Shown one piece after another: positions 42,765-51,788 of a DNA stretch of 64,000 nucleotides (the stretch's first letter is position 1; every line of letters starts with the position of its first letter). The stretch is taken from positions 7,440,001 to 7,504,000 of the forward strand of contig NZ_CP034539.1 in the NCBI RefSeq assembly GCF_003963535.1. Reading direction: 5' to 3'. Both the position numbers and the translations under genes were made by a program. Under the pieces are notes generated by a model that had not been told where the DNA came from, made no database searches, and saw only the letters and a program-made list of their open reading frames with translations. This stretch comes from Streptomyces cyaneochromogenes (GTDB lineage: Bacteria; Actinomycetota; Actinomycetes; Streptomycetales; Streptomycetaceae).

Positions 42765-43589
42765 GTGCCTCCCACCGATGCGAGTACCAACGCCGGCACC
42801 GTCCCCGTCTCCGATATCGGCATCGCCACGAGCCCGGGTACTCGTGAGAGTTCGATCGACACTGGCGCCGGCAAGGACGCAGACAGCGAGGACACGCTGG
42901 ACCTACGCCTGCCCGACGAATTCGTCGCGCTGTTCGGGGACGGGCCTGACTCGGTCGGGGAACGGAGCCTGGGTGGTCTCAGCACGGTTGCACCCTCCTC
43001 CGTCCTGTCGATCGCCGATGATCTACTCGACTGCGTTGCCGACTGGGGACCGATCCGCACACCGGCAGGAGCGCTTCACCTTGCCCCCGTGAGGGTCGGG
43101 CGAGACCTCCCGATCATCAGCCAGTGGATGAACGACCCTGCCGTGGCGGCGTTCTGGGAACTCGGCGGACCTCAGGCCGCGGCCGAGGAACATCTGTGGT
43201 CCCAGCTCTCCGGTGACGGCCGCAGCGTTCCCTGTCTGGGGATGCTGGAGGGCACGCCGATGAGCTACTGGGAGATCTACCGCGCCGACCTCGACCCGCT
43301 GGCCCGGCACTACCCGGCTCGGCCTCATGACACCGGACTCCATCTCCTCATCGGCGCCGTCGGCGATCGTGGGAGAGGGCTCGGTGGAACCCTGCTCCGA
43401 GCCGTCGCCGACCTCGTGCTGGACCGGCGGCCTGCCTGCGCTCGCGTCGTAGCCGAACCCGACATTCGCAACACCCCTTCCATCGCCGCTTTCCTGAGCG
43501 CCGGCTTCCGGTTCTCTGCCGAGGTCGACCTGCCCGCCAAGCGGGCCGCCCTCATGGTCAGAGACCGGAGCCTGCGCTATCTGGTGTGA
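42765..43589 (+). CDS. GNAT acetyltransferase, siderophore type (IucB/RhbD-like)
   Basis: This protein resembles siderophore N-acetyltransferases that acylate a hydroxylamine or amine before condensation. The C-terminal GNAT domain (about 105-274) includes LHLAPVRVGRDLPIISQWMNDPAVAAFWELGG, YWEIYRADLDPLARHY and the acetyl-CoA loop GDRGRGLGGTLLRAV. The first ~100 residues are Ser/Thr/Asp-rich with no clear domain. The GTG start at 42765 is preceded by GAGAGGAG. It lies 181 nt downstream of the synthetase and completes a three-gene set. Confidence 0.88.
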   Translation: MPPTDASTNAGTVPVSDIGIATSPGTRESSIDTGAGKDADSEDTLDLRLPDEFVALFGDGPDSVGERSLGGLSTVAPSSVLSIADDLLDCVADWGPIRTPAGALHLAPVRVGRDLPIISQWMNDPAVAAFWELGGPQAAAEEHLWSQLSGDGRSVPCLGMLEGTPMSYWEIYRADLDPLARHYPARPHDTGLHLLIGAVGDRGRGLGGTLLRAVADLVLDRRPACARVVAEPDIRNTPSIAAFLSAGFRFSAEVDLPAKRAALMVRDRSLRYLV

Positions 43590-43938
43590 CGCCGTGTCGC
43601 TGCAGCGTCACTTTTGGTACACCGCTCACGCCGAACCGGTTCCCACATTCGGCCAGCCGATCTCGGATCCCGCTGCGCCGATCTCACATCTCGCCCCGTC
43701 GCTCCACGACATTCGCTCCAGACCAGACCCCGAAACGCCTCGGACACCTCCGAACCGACCTCGACGGAACCGAACCGACTTCGATCGCGCCCGAACCCTC
43801 CCTGACTTCGATCGAACCGACCCCACACGAACCCGAACCGATCCGATCCACACCCGAGGAACCCCCGGTCTTGATCCCGCCCCTCGTCACCACCGTGATC
43901 ACCCGCTTGTCAGTGCCGGGCCGTAGGGTGGTCGCGCT
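43590..43938. other. Spacer upstream of dinG, CGAACC-rich
   Basis: This 349-bp stretch has many CGAACC/CCGAACC and ACCCGAACC words but no regular period. No gene is supported on either strand. No GAAC-N4-GTTC LexA box was found before dinG. A possible GAACCGGTTC palindrome at 43634-43643 has the wrong spacing for LexA. Confidence 0.45.
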
Positions 43939-45924
43939 ATGACGAAGCCCTCACTCCCCGAACTCCTGCATGCTGCCGTCACCGCCGTCGGCGGTACGGA
44001 GCGCCCCGGCCAGGTGACCATGGCCGAATCCGTCGCGGAGGCGATCGACGGCGGATCCCATCTGCTGGTCCAGGCCGGCACCGGCACCGGAAAGTCGCTG
44101 GGCTATCTCGTGCCCGCGCTCGCGCAGGGGGAGCGCGTCGTCGTGGCGACGGCCACGCTGGCGCTGCAGCGCCAGCTGGTGGAGCGGGACCTGCCGCGCA
44201 CCGTTGACGCACTGCACCCGCTGCTGCGCCGTCGCCCCGAGTTCGCGATGCTCAAGGGCAGGTCCAACTACCTGTGTCTGCACCGCCTGCACGAGGGAGT
44301 CCCGCAGGACGAGGAGGAAGGCCTCTTCGACCAGTTCGAGGCAGCCGCCCCCACCAGCAAGCTGGGGCAGGACCTGCTGCGGCTGCGCGACTGGGCGGAC
44401 GAGACGGAGACGGGCGATCGCGACGACCTCACGCCCGGCGTGTCCGACCGGGCCTGGGCCCAGGTCTCGGTGTCGTCGCGGGAGTGCCTCGGCGCTTCGA
44501 AGTGCGCGTACGGCGCCGAATGCTTCGCCGAGATGGCTCGTGAGCGGGCCAAGCTCTCGGAGGTCGTCGTCACCAACCACGCGTTGCTCGCGATCGACGC
44601 CATCGAGGGCGCACCGGTCCTCCCGCAGCACGAGGTCCTGATCGTCGACGAGGCGCACGAACTGGTCTCGAGGGTCACCGGAGTCGCCACCGGCGAACTC
44701 ACTCCCGGCCAGGTCAACCGCGCGGTTCGCCGTGCCGCGAAGCTCGTCAACGAGAAGGCCGCCGACCAGCTCCAGACGGCCGCCGAGGGCTTCGAACGGC
44801 TGATGGAGCTGGCCCTGCCGGGCCGCCTGGAGGAGATCCCGGAGGACCTCGCCTACGCGCTCATGGCACTGCGCGACGCATGCCGCACCGTCATCTCCGC
44901 GATCGGTGCCACCCGTGACAAGTCCGTGCAGGACGAGGACGCGGTCCGCAAGCAGGCGCTCGCCTCGGTCGAAACCGTGCACGACGTGGCGGAGCGCATC
45001 ACCAACGGCTCCGAGTGGGACGTCGTCTGGTACGAGCGCCACGACCGTTTCGGCGCGTCCCTGCGCGTGGCCCCCATGTCCGTGTCGGGACTCCTGAGGG
45101 AGAAGCTCTTCGCGGACCGCTCCGTCGTCCTGACCTCCGCGACCTTGAAGCTGGGCGGCGACTTCAACGGCGTCGGCGCGTCCCTGGGGCTCGCTCCCGA
45201 GGGGACAGAGGGCGATGACCTGCCGCAGTGGAAGGGAGTGGACGTCGGTTCGCCCTTCGAGTACCGCAAGCAGGGAATCCTGTACGTCGCCAAGCACCTG
45301 TCACGCCCCGCGCGAGACGGCGACCGTGTCGACATGCTCGACGAGCTGACCGAGCTGATCCAGGCCGCCGGCGGTCGCACGCTCGGTCTGTTCTCCTCCA
45401 TGCGGGCCGCCCAGCTGGCCGCCGAGGAGCTCCGCTCCCGCATCCCCGAGTTCCCGATCCTTCTTCAGGGCGAGGAGACGCTCGGCGAGCTGATCAAGAA
45501 CTTCGCGGCCGATCCCAAGACCTGTCTCTTCGGCACGCTGTCCCTCTGGCAGGGCGTCGACGTGCCCGGCACCAGCTGCCAGCTGGTCGTCATGGACAAG
45601 ATCCCGTTCCCGCGCCCGGACGACCCGCTGATGAGTGCCCGCCAGAAGGCGGTGGAGGATGCCGGAGGCAACGGCTTCATGGCGGTCGCGGCCACCCACG
45701 CCGCCCTGCTCATGGCCCAGGGCGCCGGCCGCCTCGTACGGGCGTCGGGGGACCGCGGCGTGGTCGCCGTACTGGATCAGCGGCTGGCTACAGCCCGGTA
45801 CGGCAGCTACCTGAAGGCTTCACTGCCCGACTTCTGGTACACGACGGACCGTAACCAGGTCCGGAAGTCGCTGTCCGCGATCGACGCGACGGCGAAGCAG
45901 GCGGAGGCGGACCAGCCACAGTGA
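43939..45924 (+). CDS. dinG: DinG-family ATP-dependent DNA helicase
   Basis: This XPD/DinG-type superfamily 2 helicase has Walker A GTGTGKSLGYL (about 49), DEAH-box VDEAHELVS (about 237) and C-terminal motifs including LFGTLSLWQGVDVPG and QGAGRLVRASGDRG. Four Cys suitable for an iron-sulfur cluster occur in NYLCLHRL and SSRECLGASKCAYGAECF. It has 661 residues. DinG enzymes unwind 5'-3' and resolve R-loops and replication-transcription conflicts. It is convergent with lexA and separated by a strong hairpin. Confidence 0.93.
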   Translation: MTKPSLPELLHAAVTAVGGTERPGQVTMAESVAEAIDGGSHLLVQAGTGTGKSLGYLVPALAQGERVVVATATLALQRQLVERDLPRTVDALHPLLRRRPEFAMLKGRSNYLCLHRLHEGVPQDEEEGLFDQFEAAAPTSKLGQDLLRLRDWADETETGDRDDLTPGVSDRAWAQVSVSSRECLGASKCAYGAECFAEMARERAKLSEVVVTNHALLAIDAIEGAPVLPQHEVLIVDEAHELVSRVTGVATGELTPGQVNRAVRRAAKLVNEKAADQLQTAAEGFERLMELALPGRLEEIPEDLAYALMALRDACRTVISAIGATRDKSVQDEDAVRKQALASVETVHDVAERITNGSEWDVVWYERHDRFGASLRVAPMSVSGLLREKLFADRSVVLTSATLKLGGDFNGVGASLGLAPEGTEGDDLPQWKGVDVGSPFEYRKQGILYVAKHLSRPARDGDRVDMLDELTELIQAAGGRTLGLFSSMRAAQLAAEELRSRIPEFPILLQGEETLGELIKNFAADPKTCLFGTLSLWQGVDVPGTSCQLVVMDKIPFPRPDDPLMSARQKAVEDAGGNGFMAVAATHAALLMAQGAGRLVRASGDRGVVAVLDQRLATARYGSYLKASLPDFWYTTDRNQVRKSLSAIDATAKQAEADQPQ

Positions 45925-45980
45925 TCGGGGTGGGCCTGTCGTGGCCGCGCCGCCGCGACCACGACAGGCCCACCCCGATC
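45923..45980. terminator. Bidirectional terminator between dinG and lexA
   Basis: A perfect 22-bp inverted repeat (arms 45923-45944 and 45959-45980, 14-nt loop) begins inside the dinG stop codon. It is the longest uninterrupted stem noticed in the window and would terminate both convergent transcripts. Confidence 0.9.
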
Positions 45981-46151
45981 CGGGATCCGGTGACTACGTC
46001 GGACCCCGCACAGCACCAGGGCGGCTCGGCCCCACACCGCACAGGGCCCCACACCACCGGGCACCGGACAGCACAGGGCCCCGGAACCGGCGCAGGGGTC
46101 CCGGGGCCCGGTCAGGGGGCGACGCCCTTCCGGCGTCGCCCGCCGCAGCCG

Positions 46152-46931
46152 TCACACGCGGCGCAGCACGGCCACCACCTTGCCGAGGATGGTCGCGTCG
46201 TCGCCCGGGATCGGCTCGTACGCGGAGTTGTGCGGGAGGAGCCAGACGTGGCCGTCCTCGCGCTTGAAGCGCTTGACCGTGGCCTCGCCATCGAGCATCG
46301 CGGCCACGATGTCGCCGTTCTCGGCGACCGGCTGGCGCCGCACCGTGACCCAGTCGCCGTCGCAGATCGCGGCCTCGATCATCGAGTCACCGACGACCTT
46401 CAGCACGAACAGCTCGCCGTCACCGACCAACTGCCGGGGGAGAGGGAAGACGTCCTCGACCGACTCCTCGGCGAGAATCGGGCCACCGGCGGCGATACGG
46501 CCGACCAGAGGGACGTAGGACGCGGCGGGTTTGCCCGCGGTGTCCGTGGGTTGCACGGAAGCGGCCTGGTCGGAGCCGCGCACCTCGTACGCGCGCGGGC
46601 GGTGCGGGTCGCGGCGCAGGAAGCCCTTGCGCTCCAGTGCCATCAGCTGGTGAGCGACCGAGGACGTGCTGGACAGGCCGACCGCCTGGCCGATCTCCCG
46701 CATCGACGGCGGGTAGCCGCGCCGCTGCACGGAATCCCTGATGACCTCGATCACGCGGCGCTGCCGGTCCGTGAGCCCCGAGCTGTCCGCCCGGATGCCC
46801 GGAGGTCGGCCCGGTAGGGAGCGCTTGTGCCCCTCGGGATTCATGGCTTCGTTCATCGCATGCACCGGCTCGAGTCGGCCCTGGGAGCGGTCCTGGGCAG
46901 TGATGGTGGCACTGTCTGCGGTGGTGGTCAC
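46152..46931 (-). CDS. lexA: LexA SOS repressor
   Basis: LexA represses DNA-damage genes and is inactivated by RecA-stimulated self-cleavage. The winged HTH is visible as YPPSMREIGQAVGLSSTSSV and HQLMALERKGFLRRD. The cleavage site Ala-Gly is in GRIAAGGPILAEE. Catalytic Ser is in VGDSMIEA and Lys in EATVKRFKRE. GTG 46931 follows GAGAGGGG at 5 nt and gives 259 residues; a shorter start at MNEAMNPEG is possible. A LexA box lies 60 nt upstream, implying autoregulation. Confidence 0.95.
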   Translation of the reverse strand: MTTTADSATITAQDRSQGRLEPVHAMNEAMNPEGHKRSLPGRPPGIRADSSGLTDRQRRVIEVIRDSVQRRGYPPSMREIGQAVGLSSTSSVAHQLMALERKGFLRRDPHRPRAYEVRGSDQAASVQPTDTAGKPAASYVPLVGRIAAGGPILAEESVEDVFPLPRQLVGDGELFVLKVVGDSMIEAAICDGDWVTVRRQPVAENGDIVAAMLDGEATVKRFKREDGHVWLLPHNSAYEPIPGDDATILGKVVAVLRRV

Positions 46932-46990
46932 GTCGGCCCCTCTCGATGGTCTCCCTGCTGCACAACGGTAGTTGCTTTCGAAAGGTTGCG

Positions 46991-47006
46991 CCAAACACAC
47001 GTTCGA
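46991..47006 (-). promoter_or_regulatory. LexA box upstream of lexA
   Basis: The sequence reads tcGAACgtgtGTTtgg on the lexA strand: one perfect GAAC half-site and GTTT in place of GTTC. It lies 60 nt upstream of the lexA GTG. Confidence 0.75.
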
Positions 47007-47339
47007 GTGAAAAATCGCGAATCGCCTGACGTGATCATGTGTCTGGGTGTATAGCTAACGCGCTTCCCGGCGGATAAAAGGGTCCATTGTTGTACTCTTC
47101 ACCGCCGGTGAACGACCTCGTGGGTCATGGTCCAAGTCTGCCATCCGACATCGGGCCGACCGTGAAGTGACCCCCATTTGTGCGGGAGTCCCACGTCCCC
47201 TCCGTGTGGCGCTCACGGTATCTCCGTATGTGTCGCAGCGATACGGCAGTGCACGCACGCGTGCGGCGCGTCGGTATGGCAGTACCGCACATAGCTGTGC
47301 GCGTGCGACACGCGCGTAGGGCGTGCGTGTATGAGCCAA
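47007..47339. other. lexA-nrdR intergenic region
   Basis: The segment 47240-47335 is rich in alternating purine-pyrimidine words (cgcacgcgtgcg, gtgcgcgtgcgacacgcgcg), prone to Z-DNA or hairpins. No gene is supported. The nrdR promoter elements lie to its right. Confidence 0.4.
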
Positions 47340-47355
47340 TCCCCACATCTAGTGG
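47340..47355. promoter_or_regulatory. NrdR box 1
   Basis: Read on the minus strand the 16-mer is cCACTAGATGTGGGGa, matching the NrdR consensus aCACwAtATaTwGTGt at most core positions. It pairs with box 2, 31 bp away centre to centre. Confidence 0.7.
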
Positions 47356-47370
47356 TTGGATTGCAGCAGC

Positions 47371-47386
47371 AGCCCAGAAGTTGTGG
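47371..47386. promoter_or_regulatory. NrdR box 2
   Basis: Minus-strand reading CCACAACTTCTGGGCT keeps the CACwA and T.G core of the NrdR consensus. The 31-bp spacing to box 1 equals about three helical turns, as described for NrdR tandem operators, so NrdR probably represses its own nrdRJ operon. Confidence 0.65.
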
Positions 47387-47493
47387 TCCCCCCGGTCTTC
47401 GGACGCTCGGAGATCGCCTATGCTTGGGGCTGCTTCGAGGGGCCCGTGAGGCCCAGCGAGGCTATTGAGTCTGCTGTGAGGAGGGTTGGAGTT

Positions 47494-48063
47494 ATGCACT
47501 GCCCCTTCTGCAGGCACCCCGACAGCCGTGTCGTCGACAGCCGTACGACCGACGACGGCACGTCGATCCGCAGGCGCCGACAGTGTCCTGACTGCTCCCG
47601 TCGTTTCACGACCGTGGAGACTTGCTCGCTGATGGTGATCAAGCGGTCCGGAGTCACCGAGCCGTTCAGCCGTACCAAGGTCATCAATGGTGTGCGCAAG
47701 GCATGCCAGGGACGGCCTGTCACCGAGGACGCGCTCGCCCAGCTCGGCCAGCGGGTCGAGGAGGCGGTGCGGGCCACCGGAAGCGCCGAGCTGACCACCC
47801 ATGACGTGGGGCTGGCCATACTCGGCCCGTTGCAGGAGCTCGACCTCGTCGCATATCTGCGATTCGCCTCTGTCTACCGGGCGTTCGACTCGCTCGAGGA
47901 CTTCGAGGCCGCGATCGTGGAACTGAGGGAGGCGACGGGACGCCCCGCCGCGGACGACGACGACCGCGAAGGCGACGCAGAAGCTGTCGCGGGGGGCCGG
48001 GAAGACGATCGCGGGTCCGGCGGGGCTGCACAGGTCCCCGTGCCCGCCAACGCCGCCGACTGA
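47494..48063 (+). CDS. nrdR: Transcriptional repressor NrdR
   Basis: NrdR represses ribonucleotide reductase genes in response to ATP/dATP. The zinc ribbon MHCPFCRHPDSRVVDSR...CPDCSRRF occupies residues 1-36, followed by an ATP-cone (about 45-140, VIKRSGVTEPFSRTKVINGVRKACQGR). The C-terminal ~40 residues are an acidic, Gly-rich Streptomyces extension. ATG 47494 follows GGAGGG at 8 nt. nrdJ is 164 nt downstream. Two NrdR boxes precede it. Confidence 0.96.
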   Translation: MHCPFCRHPDSRVVDSRTTDDGTSIRRRRQCPDCSRRFTTVETCSLMVIKRSGVTEPFSRTKVINGVRKACQGRPVTEDALAQLGQRVEEAVRATGSAELTTHDVGLAILGPLQELDLVAYLRFASVYRAFDSLEDFEAAIVELREATGRPAADDDDREGDAEAVAGGREDDRGSGGAAQVPVPANAAD

Positions 48064-48227
48064 GGGCCGGCCGGTTCCGGTCCTCGGACTCGGGATCCGG
48101 CCGCGAGGCGGCGACACAAGACCTGCTGCGGGTGGCGATCAGAGGGTGCCCGCAGCACCAGACAGAACACGTGCCACGGGGAACATCGGGGCACTTCAGG
48201 GCGTTTTAGCCCGTAGAGGGAGGCGGC

Positions 48228-51122
48228 ATGACAGAGACGGCGAGCGGTCCGGCACGGAGTTCCCGCGCCAAGGGCACCAAGGCGACCAAGGGACTGCGTA
48301 TCGAGCGCATCCACACCACCCCCGGCGTACACCCGTACGACGAGGTGGCCTGGGAGCGCCGTGACGTCGTCATGACCAACTGGCGCGACGGCTCGGTCAA
48401 CTTCGAGCAGCGTGGCGTCGAGTTCCCCGACTTCTGGTCGGTGAACGCGGTCAACATCGTCACCAGCAAGTACTTCCGCGGTGCGGTCGGTACCCCGCAG
48501 CGCGAGGTGAGCCTGAAGCAGCTCATCGACCGCATCGTGAAGACGTATCGGAAGGCCGGCGAGGACTACAAGTACTTCGCTTCCCCCGCCGACGCCGAGA
48601 TCTTCGAGCACGAGCTGGCCTACGCCCTCCTGCACCAGATCTTCAGCTTCAACAGCCCTGTCTGGTTCAACGTCGGTACGCCCCAGCCCCAGCAGGTCTC
48701 CGCCTGCTTCATCCTGGCCGTCGACGACTCCATGGAGTCGATCCTCGACTGGTACAAGGAAGAGGGCATGATCTTCAAGGGCGGCTCCGGCGCCGGCCTG
48801 AACCTCTCCCGCATCCGCTCCTCCAAGGAGCTGCTGTCCTCCGGTGGCAACGCCTCCGGTCCCGTTTCCTTCATGCGCGGTGCCGACGCCTCCGCAGGAA
48901 CGATCAAGTCGGGTGGTGCCACCCGGCGCGCCGCCAAGATGGTCATCCTCGACGTCGACCACCCGGACATCGAGGACTTCATCGAGACCAAGGTGAAGGA
49001 AGAGGAGAAGATCCGCGCGCTGCGTGACGCGGGCTTCGACATGGACCTGGGCGGCGACGACATCACGTCCGTCCAGTACCAGAACGCCAACAACTCGGTC
49101 CGGGTGAACGACGAGTTCATGAAGGCGGTCGAGCAGGGCGGCAAGTTCGGCCTGCGCGCGCGGATGACCGGCGAGGTCATCGAAGAGGTCGACGCCAAGG
49201 CGCTGTTCCGCAAGATGGCCGAGGCCGCCTGGGCCTGTGCCGACCCCGGCATTCAGTACGACGACACCATCAACCACTGGCACACCTGCCCGGAGTCCGG
49301 CCGTATCAACGGCTCGAACCCCTGCAGCGAGTACATGCACCTGGACAACACGTCCTGCAACCTCGCCTCGCTGAACCTGATGAAGTTCCTGAAGGACGAC
49401 GGCAAGGGCAACCAGTCCTTCGACGTCGAGCGGTTCGCCAAGGTCGTCGAGCTCGTCATCACCGCGATGGACATCTCCATCTGCTTCGCGGACTTCCCGA
49501 CGCAGAAGATCGGCGAGAACACGCGCGCGTTCCGTCAGCTCGGCATCGGCTACGCCAACCTCGGCGCCCTGCTGATGGCGACCGGCCACGCGTACGACTC
49601 CGACGGCGGCCGTGCGCTCGCCGGTGCCATCACCTCCCTGATGACCGGCACCTCGTACAAGCGCTCCGCCGAACTCGCCGCGGTCGTGGGCGCGTACGAC
49701 GGCTACGCCCGCAACGCCCAGCCGCACCTGCGTGTCATGAAGCAGCACGCCGACGCCAACGGCGTGGCCGTCCGCATGGACGACCTGGACACGCCGATCT
49801 GGGCCGCCGCCACGGAGGCCTGGCAGGACGTGCTGCGTCTTGGTGAGAAGAACGGTTTCCGTAACTCCCAGGCGTCCGTCATCGCCCCGACCGGCACCAT
49901 CGGCCTGGCGATGTCCTGCGACACCACCGGTCTTGAGCCCGACCTCGCGCTGGTCAAGTTCAAGAAGCTGGTCGGCGGCGGCTCGATGCAGATCGTCAAC
50001 GGCACCGTCCCGCAGGCCCTGCGCCGCCTGGGCTACCAGGAGGAGCAGATCGAGGCGATCGTCGCCCACATCGCCGAGCACGGCAATGTCGTCGACGCCC
50101 CGGGCCTCAAGCACGAGCACTACGAGGTGTTCGACTGCGCCATGGGCGAGCGCTCCATCTCCGCGATGGGCCACGTCCGGATGATGGCCGCGATCCAGCC
50201 CTGGATCTCCGGCGCCCTGTCCAAGACGGTCAACATGCCGGAGTCGGCGACCGTCGAGGAGGTCGAGGAGATCTACTTCGAGGCCTGGAAGCTGGGCGTC
50301 AAGGCGCTCGCCATCTACCGCGACAACTGCAAGGTCGGCCAGCCGCTCTCCGCGAAGACCAAGGAGAAGGAGAAGACCGAGATCACGGAGAAGGCCGAGG
50401 CCACCATCCGTGAGACGGTCGAGAAGGTCGTCGAGTACCGCCCGGTCCGCAAGCGCCTGCCGAAGGGCCGTCCCGGCATCACCACGTCCTTCACCGTCGG
50501 CGGCGCCGAGGGCTACATGACCGCCAACTCCTACCCGGACGACGGTCTCGGCGAGGTCTTCCTGAAGATGTCCAAGCAGGGCTCGACTCTCGCGGGCATG
50601 ATGGACGCCTTCTCGATCGCCGTCTCGGTCGGTCTGCAGTACGGCGTGCCCCTGGAGACCTACGTCTCGAAGTTCACGAACATGCGCTTCGAGCCGGCCG
50701 GCATGACGGACGACCCGGACGTGCGGATGGCGCAGTCGATCGTCGACTACATCTTCCGTCGTCTCGCGCTCGACTTCCTGCCCTTCGAGACGCGCTCCGC
50801 GCTCGGCATCCACTCGGCCGAGGAGCGTCAGCGTCACCTGGAGACGGGTTCGTACGAGCCCGCCGAGGACGAGGTCGACGTCGAGGGCCTGGCCCAGTCG
50901 GCGCCGCGCGCCCAGGAGCTGAAGGCCGTCGCCGCGCCGAAGGCCGAGGCCTCGGTGGCCAAGCCCGCTCCGCAGCAGGCCCACACCAGCGCCGAACTGG
51001 TGGAGATGCAGCTGGGTATCCAGGCGGACGCCCCGCTGTGCTTCTCCTGCGGCACGAAGATGCAGCGGGCCGGCTCCTGCTACATCTGCGAGGGCTGCGG
51101 CTCGACGAGCGGCTGCAGCTGA
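48228..51122 (+). CDS. nrdJ: Vitamin B12-dependent (class II) ribonucleotide reductase
   Basis: NrdJ makes deoxyribonucleotides using adenosylcobalamin, without oxygen. The 964-residue protein has N-terminal SACFILAVDDSMESIL with one redox Cys, the catalytic loop GSNPCSEYMHLDNTSCNLASLN and the phosphate-binding region VIAPTGTIGLAMSCDTTG. The C-terminus LCFSCGTKMQRAGSCYICEGCGSTSGCS is a Cys-rich redox tail/zinc ribbon. ATG 48228 follows GGAGG. It is co-transcribed with nrdR and controlled by the NrdR boxes. No cobalamin riboswitch was recognised upstream. Confidence 0.96.
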   Translation: MTETASGPARSSRAKGTKATKGLRIERIHTTPGVHPYDEVAWERRDVVMTNWRDGSVNFEQRGVEFPDFWSVNAVNIVTSKYFRGAVGTPQREVSLKQLIDRIVKTYRKAGEDYKYFASPADAEIFEHELAYALLHQIFSFNSPVWFNVGTPQPQQVSACFILAVDDSMESILDWYKEEGMIFKGGSGAGLNLSRIRSSKELLSSGGNASGPVSFMRGADASAGTIKSGGATRRAAKMVILDVDHPDIEDFIETKVKEEEKIRALRDAGFDMDLGGDDITSVQYQNANNSVRVNDEFMKAVEQGGKFGLRARMTGEVIEEVDAKALFRKMAEAAWACADPGIQYDDTINHWHTCPESGRINGSNPCSEYMHLDNTSCNLASLNLMKFLKDDGKGNQSFDVERFAKVVELVITAMDISICFADFPTQKIGENTRAFRQLGIGYANLGALLMATGHAYDSDGGRALAGAITSLMTGTSYKRSAELAAVVGAYDGYARNAQPHLRVMKQHADANGVAVRMDDLDTPIWAAATEAWQDVLRLGEKNGFRNSQASVIAPTGTIGLAMSCDTTGLEPDLALVKFKKLVGGGSMQIVNGTVPQALRRLGYQEEQIEAIVAHIAEHGNVVDAPGLKHEHYEVFDCAMGERSISAMGHVRMMAAIQPWISGALSKTVNMPESATVEEVEEIYFEAWKLGVKALAIYRDNCKVGQPLSAKTKEKEKTEITEKAEATIRETVEKVVEYRPVRKRLPKGRPGITTSFTVGGAEGYMTANSYPDDGLGEVFLKMSKQGSTLAGMMDAFSIAVSVGLQYGVPLETYVSKFTNMRFEPAGMTDDPDVRMAQSIVDYIFRRLALDFLPFETRSALGIHSAEERQRHLETGSYEPAEDEVDVEGLAQSAPRAQELKAVAAPKAEASVAKPAPQQAHTSAELVEMQLGIQADAPLCFSCGTKMQRAGSCYICEGCGSTSGCS

Positions 51123-51184
51123 CGCGGGCAGGGGCTTGGCCCCGACCGTTGGGACGCCCTTGAGGTGACCTGACGGAAGGCCCC

Positions 51185-51223
51185 CAGGGAGGGGCGCCGA
51201 TCACATGTCGGCGCCCCTCCCTG
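51185..51223. terminator. Bidirectional terminator between nrdJ and the TerD-like gene
   Basis: A perfect 16-bp inverted repeat (arms 51185-51200 and 51208-51223, 7-nt loop) lies 62 nt after nrdJ and 31 nt beyond the stop of the convergent gene. Confidence 0.88.
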
Positions 51224-51254
51224 CCGTATGTCCACGCGCGCGTGGAAACGGCAC

Positions 51255-51788
51255 TTACGGTTGGCGAGGCCTGCCCATGGTCGCGGTGAACGTCGCCGGA
51301 TCGTCCTCGAATCCGAGGATGCCCGGGCGGAATTCCCATGTGCCCGAGTCCTGACGTACGAACTCCGCGACCGTCGTCGCCGTCGAACCGAGCACGCCGC
51401 CGAAGTCGTCCTCGGCCAGGACGGTGTAGTCCTCACGGATGCGCAGGGCAGGCTTGATGACGCTGACGAAGGTGCGCTTGGCAGGGCGTTGCTGTATCAC
51501 GACTCCGACCATCACGCGCGCGTACCGGCTGTCGAGCCGGTTGAGCTCCAAGGTCATGACCTCGTCCCAGCCGAAGCCCTTGCCGTCCTTGCTGTCCCGG
51601 TTCAGATAGATGGTGCCGTCGGGCGAGCGGCTGTCGAAGTGCACCACGTAGGCGGGATCGCCGTACGGGTCGCTCGCCAGGTAGGTCGCGGCGACGATGT
51701 CCAGGTCGGTGGGCGGTTCCCCGGCTGGACTGGGATCCCACTTGACCGAGACCTCGACTTTCCGGATCCCCTTGTTGATGGCGCTCAC
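51255..51788 (-). CDS. TerD-family protein
   Basis: This 177-residue TerD/CABP1-type protein has the family pattern VEVSVKWDPSPAGEPPTDLDIVAATY, then AYVVHFDSRSPDGTIYLNRDSKDGKGFGWDEVMTLELNRL and ALRIREDYTVLAEDDFGGV. The acidic Asp motifs suit calcium binding. TerD proteins accompany tellurite/stress-response systems and are multicopy in Streptomyces with roles in calcium and differentiation. Here it is alone, without other ter genes. GTG 51788 is preceded by GGGAAG. Confidence 0.85.
   Translation of the reverse strand: MSAINKGIRKVEVSVKWDPSPAGEPPTDLDIVAATYLASDPYGDPAYVVHFDSRSPDGTIYLNRDSKDGKGFGWDEVMTLELNRLDSRYARVMVGVVIQQRPAKRTFVSVIKPALRIREDYTVLAEDDFGGVLGSTATTVAEFVRQDSGTWEFRPGILGFEDDPATFTATMGRPRQP

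Noticed and set aside
43634..43643. GAACCGGTTC as a LexA box for dinG
   Set aside because: Half-sites are separated by 2 bp rather than 4, and the region is full of CGAACC words.
48064..48227. Cobalamin riboswitch before nrdJ
   Set aside because: The spacer is too short and no B12-box-like sequence was recognised; regulation by NrdR boxes suffices.
47874..50984. 1036-codon minus-strand open frame antisense to nrdJ
   Set aside because: It mirrors nrdJ codons in a high-G+C genome, is Leu/Val/Asp/Gly/His-rich, has no motif, and nrdJ is unmistakable.
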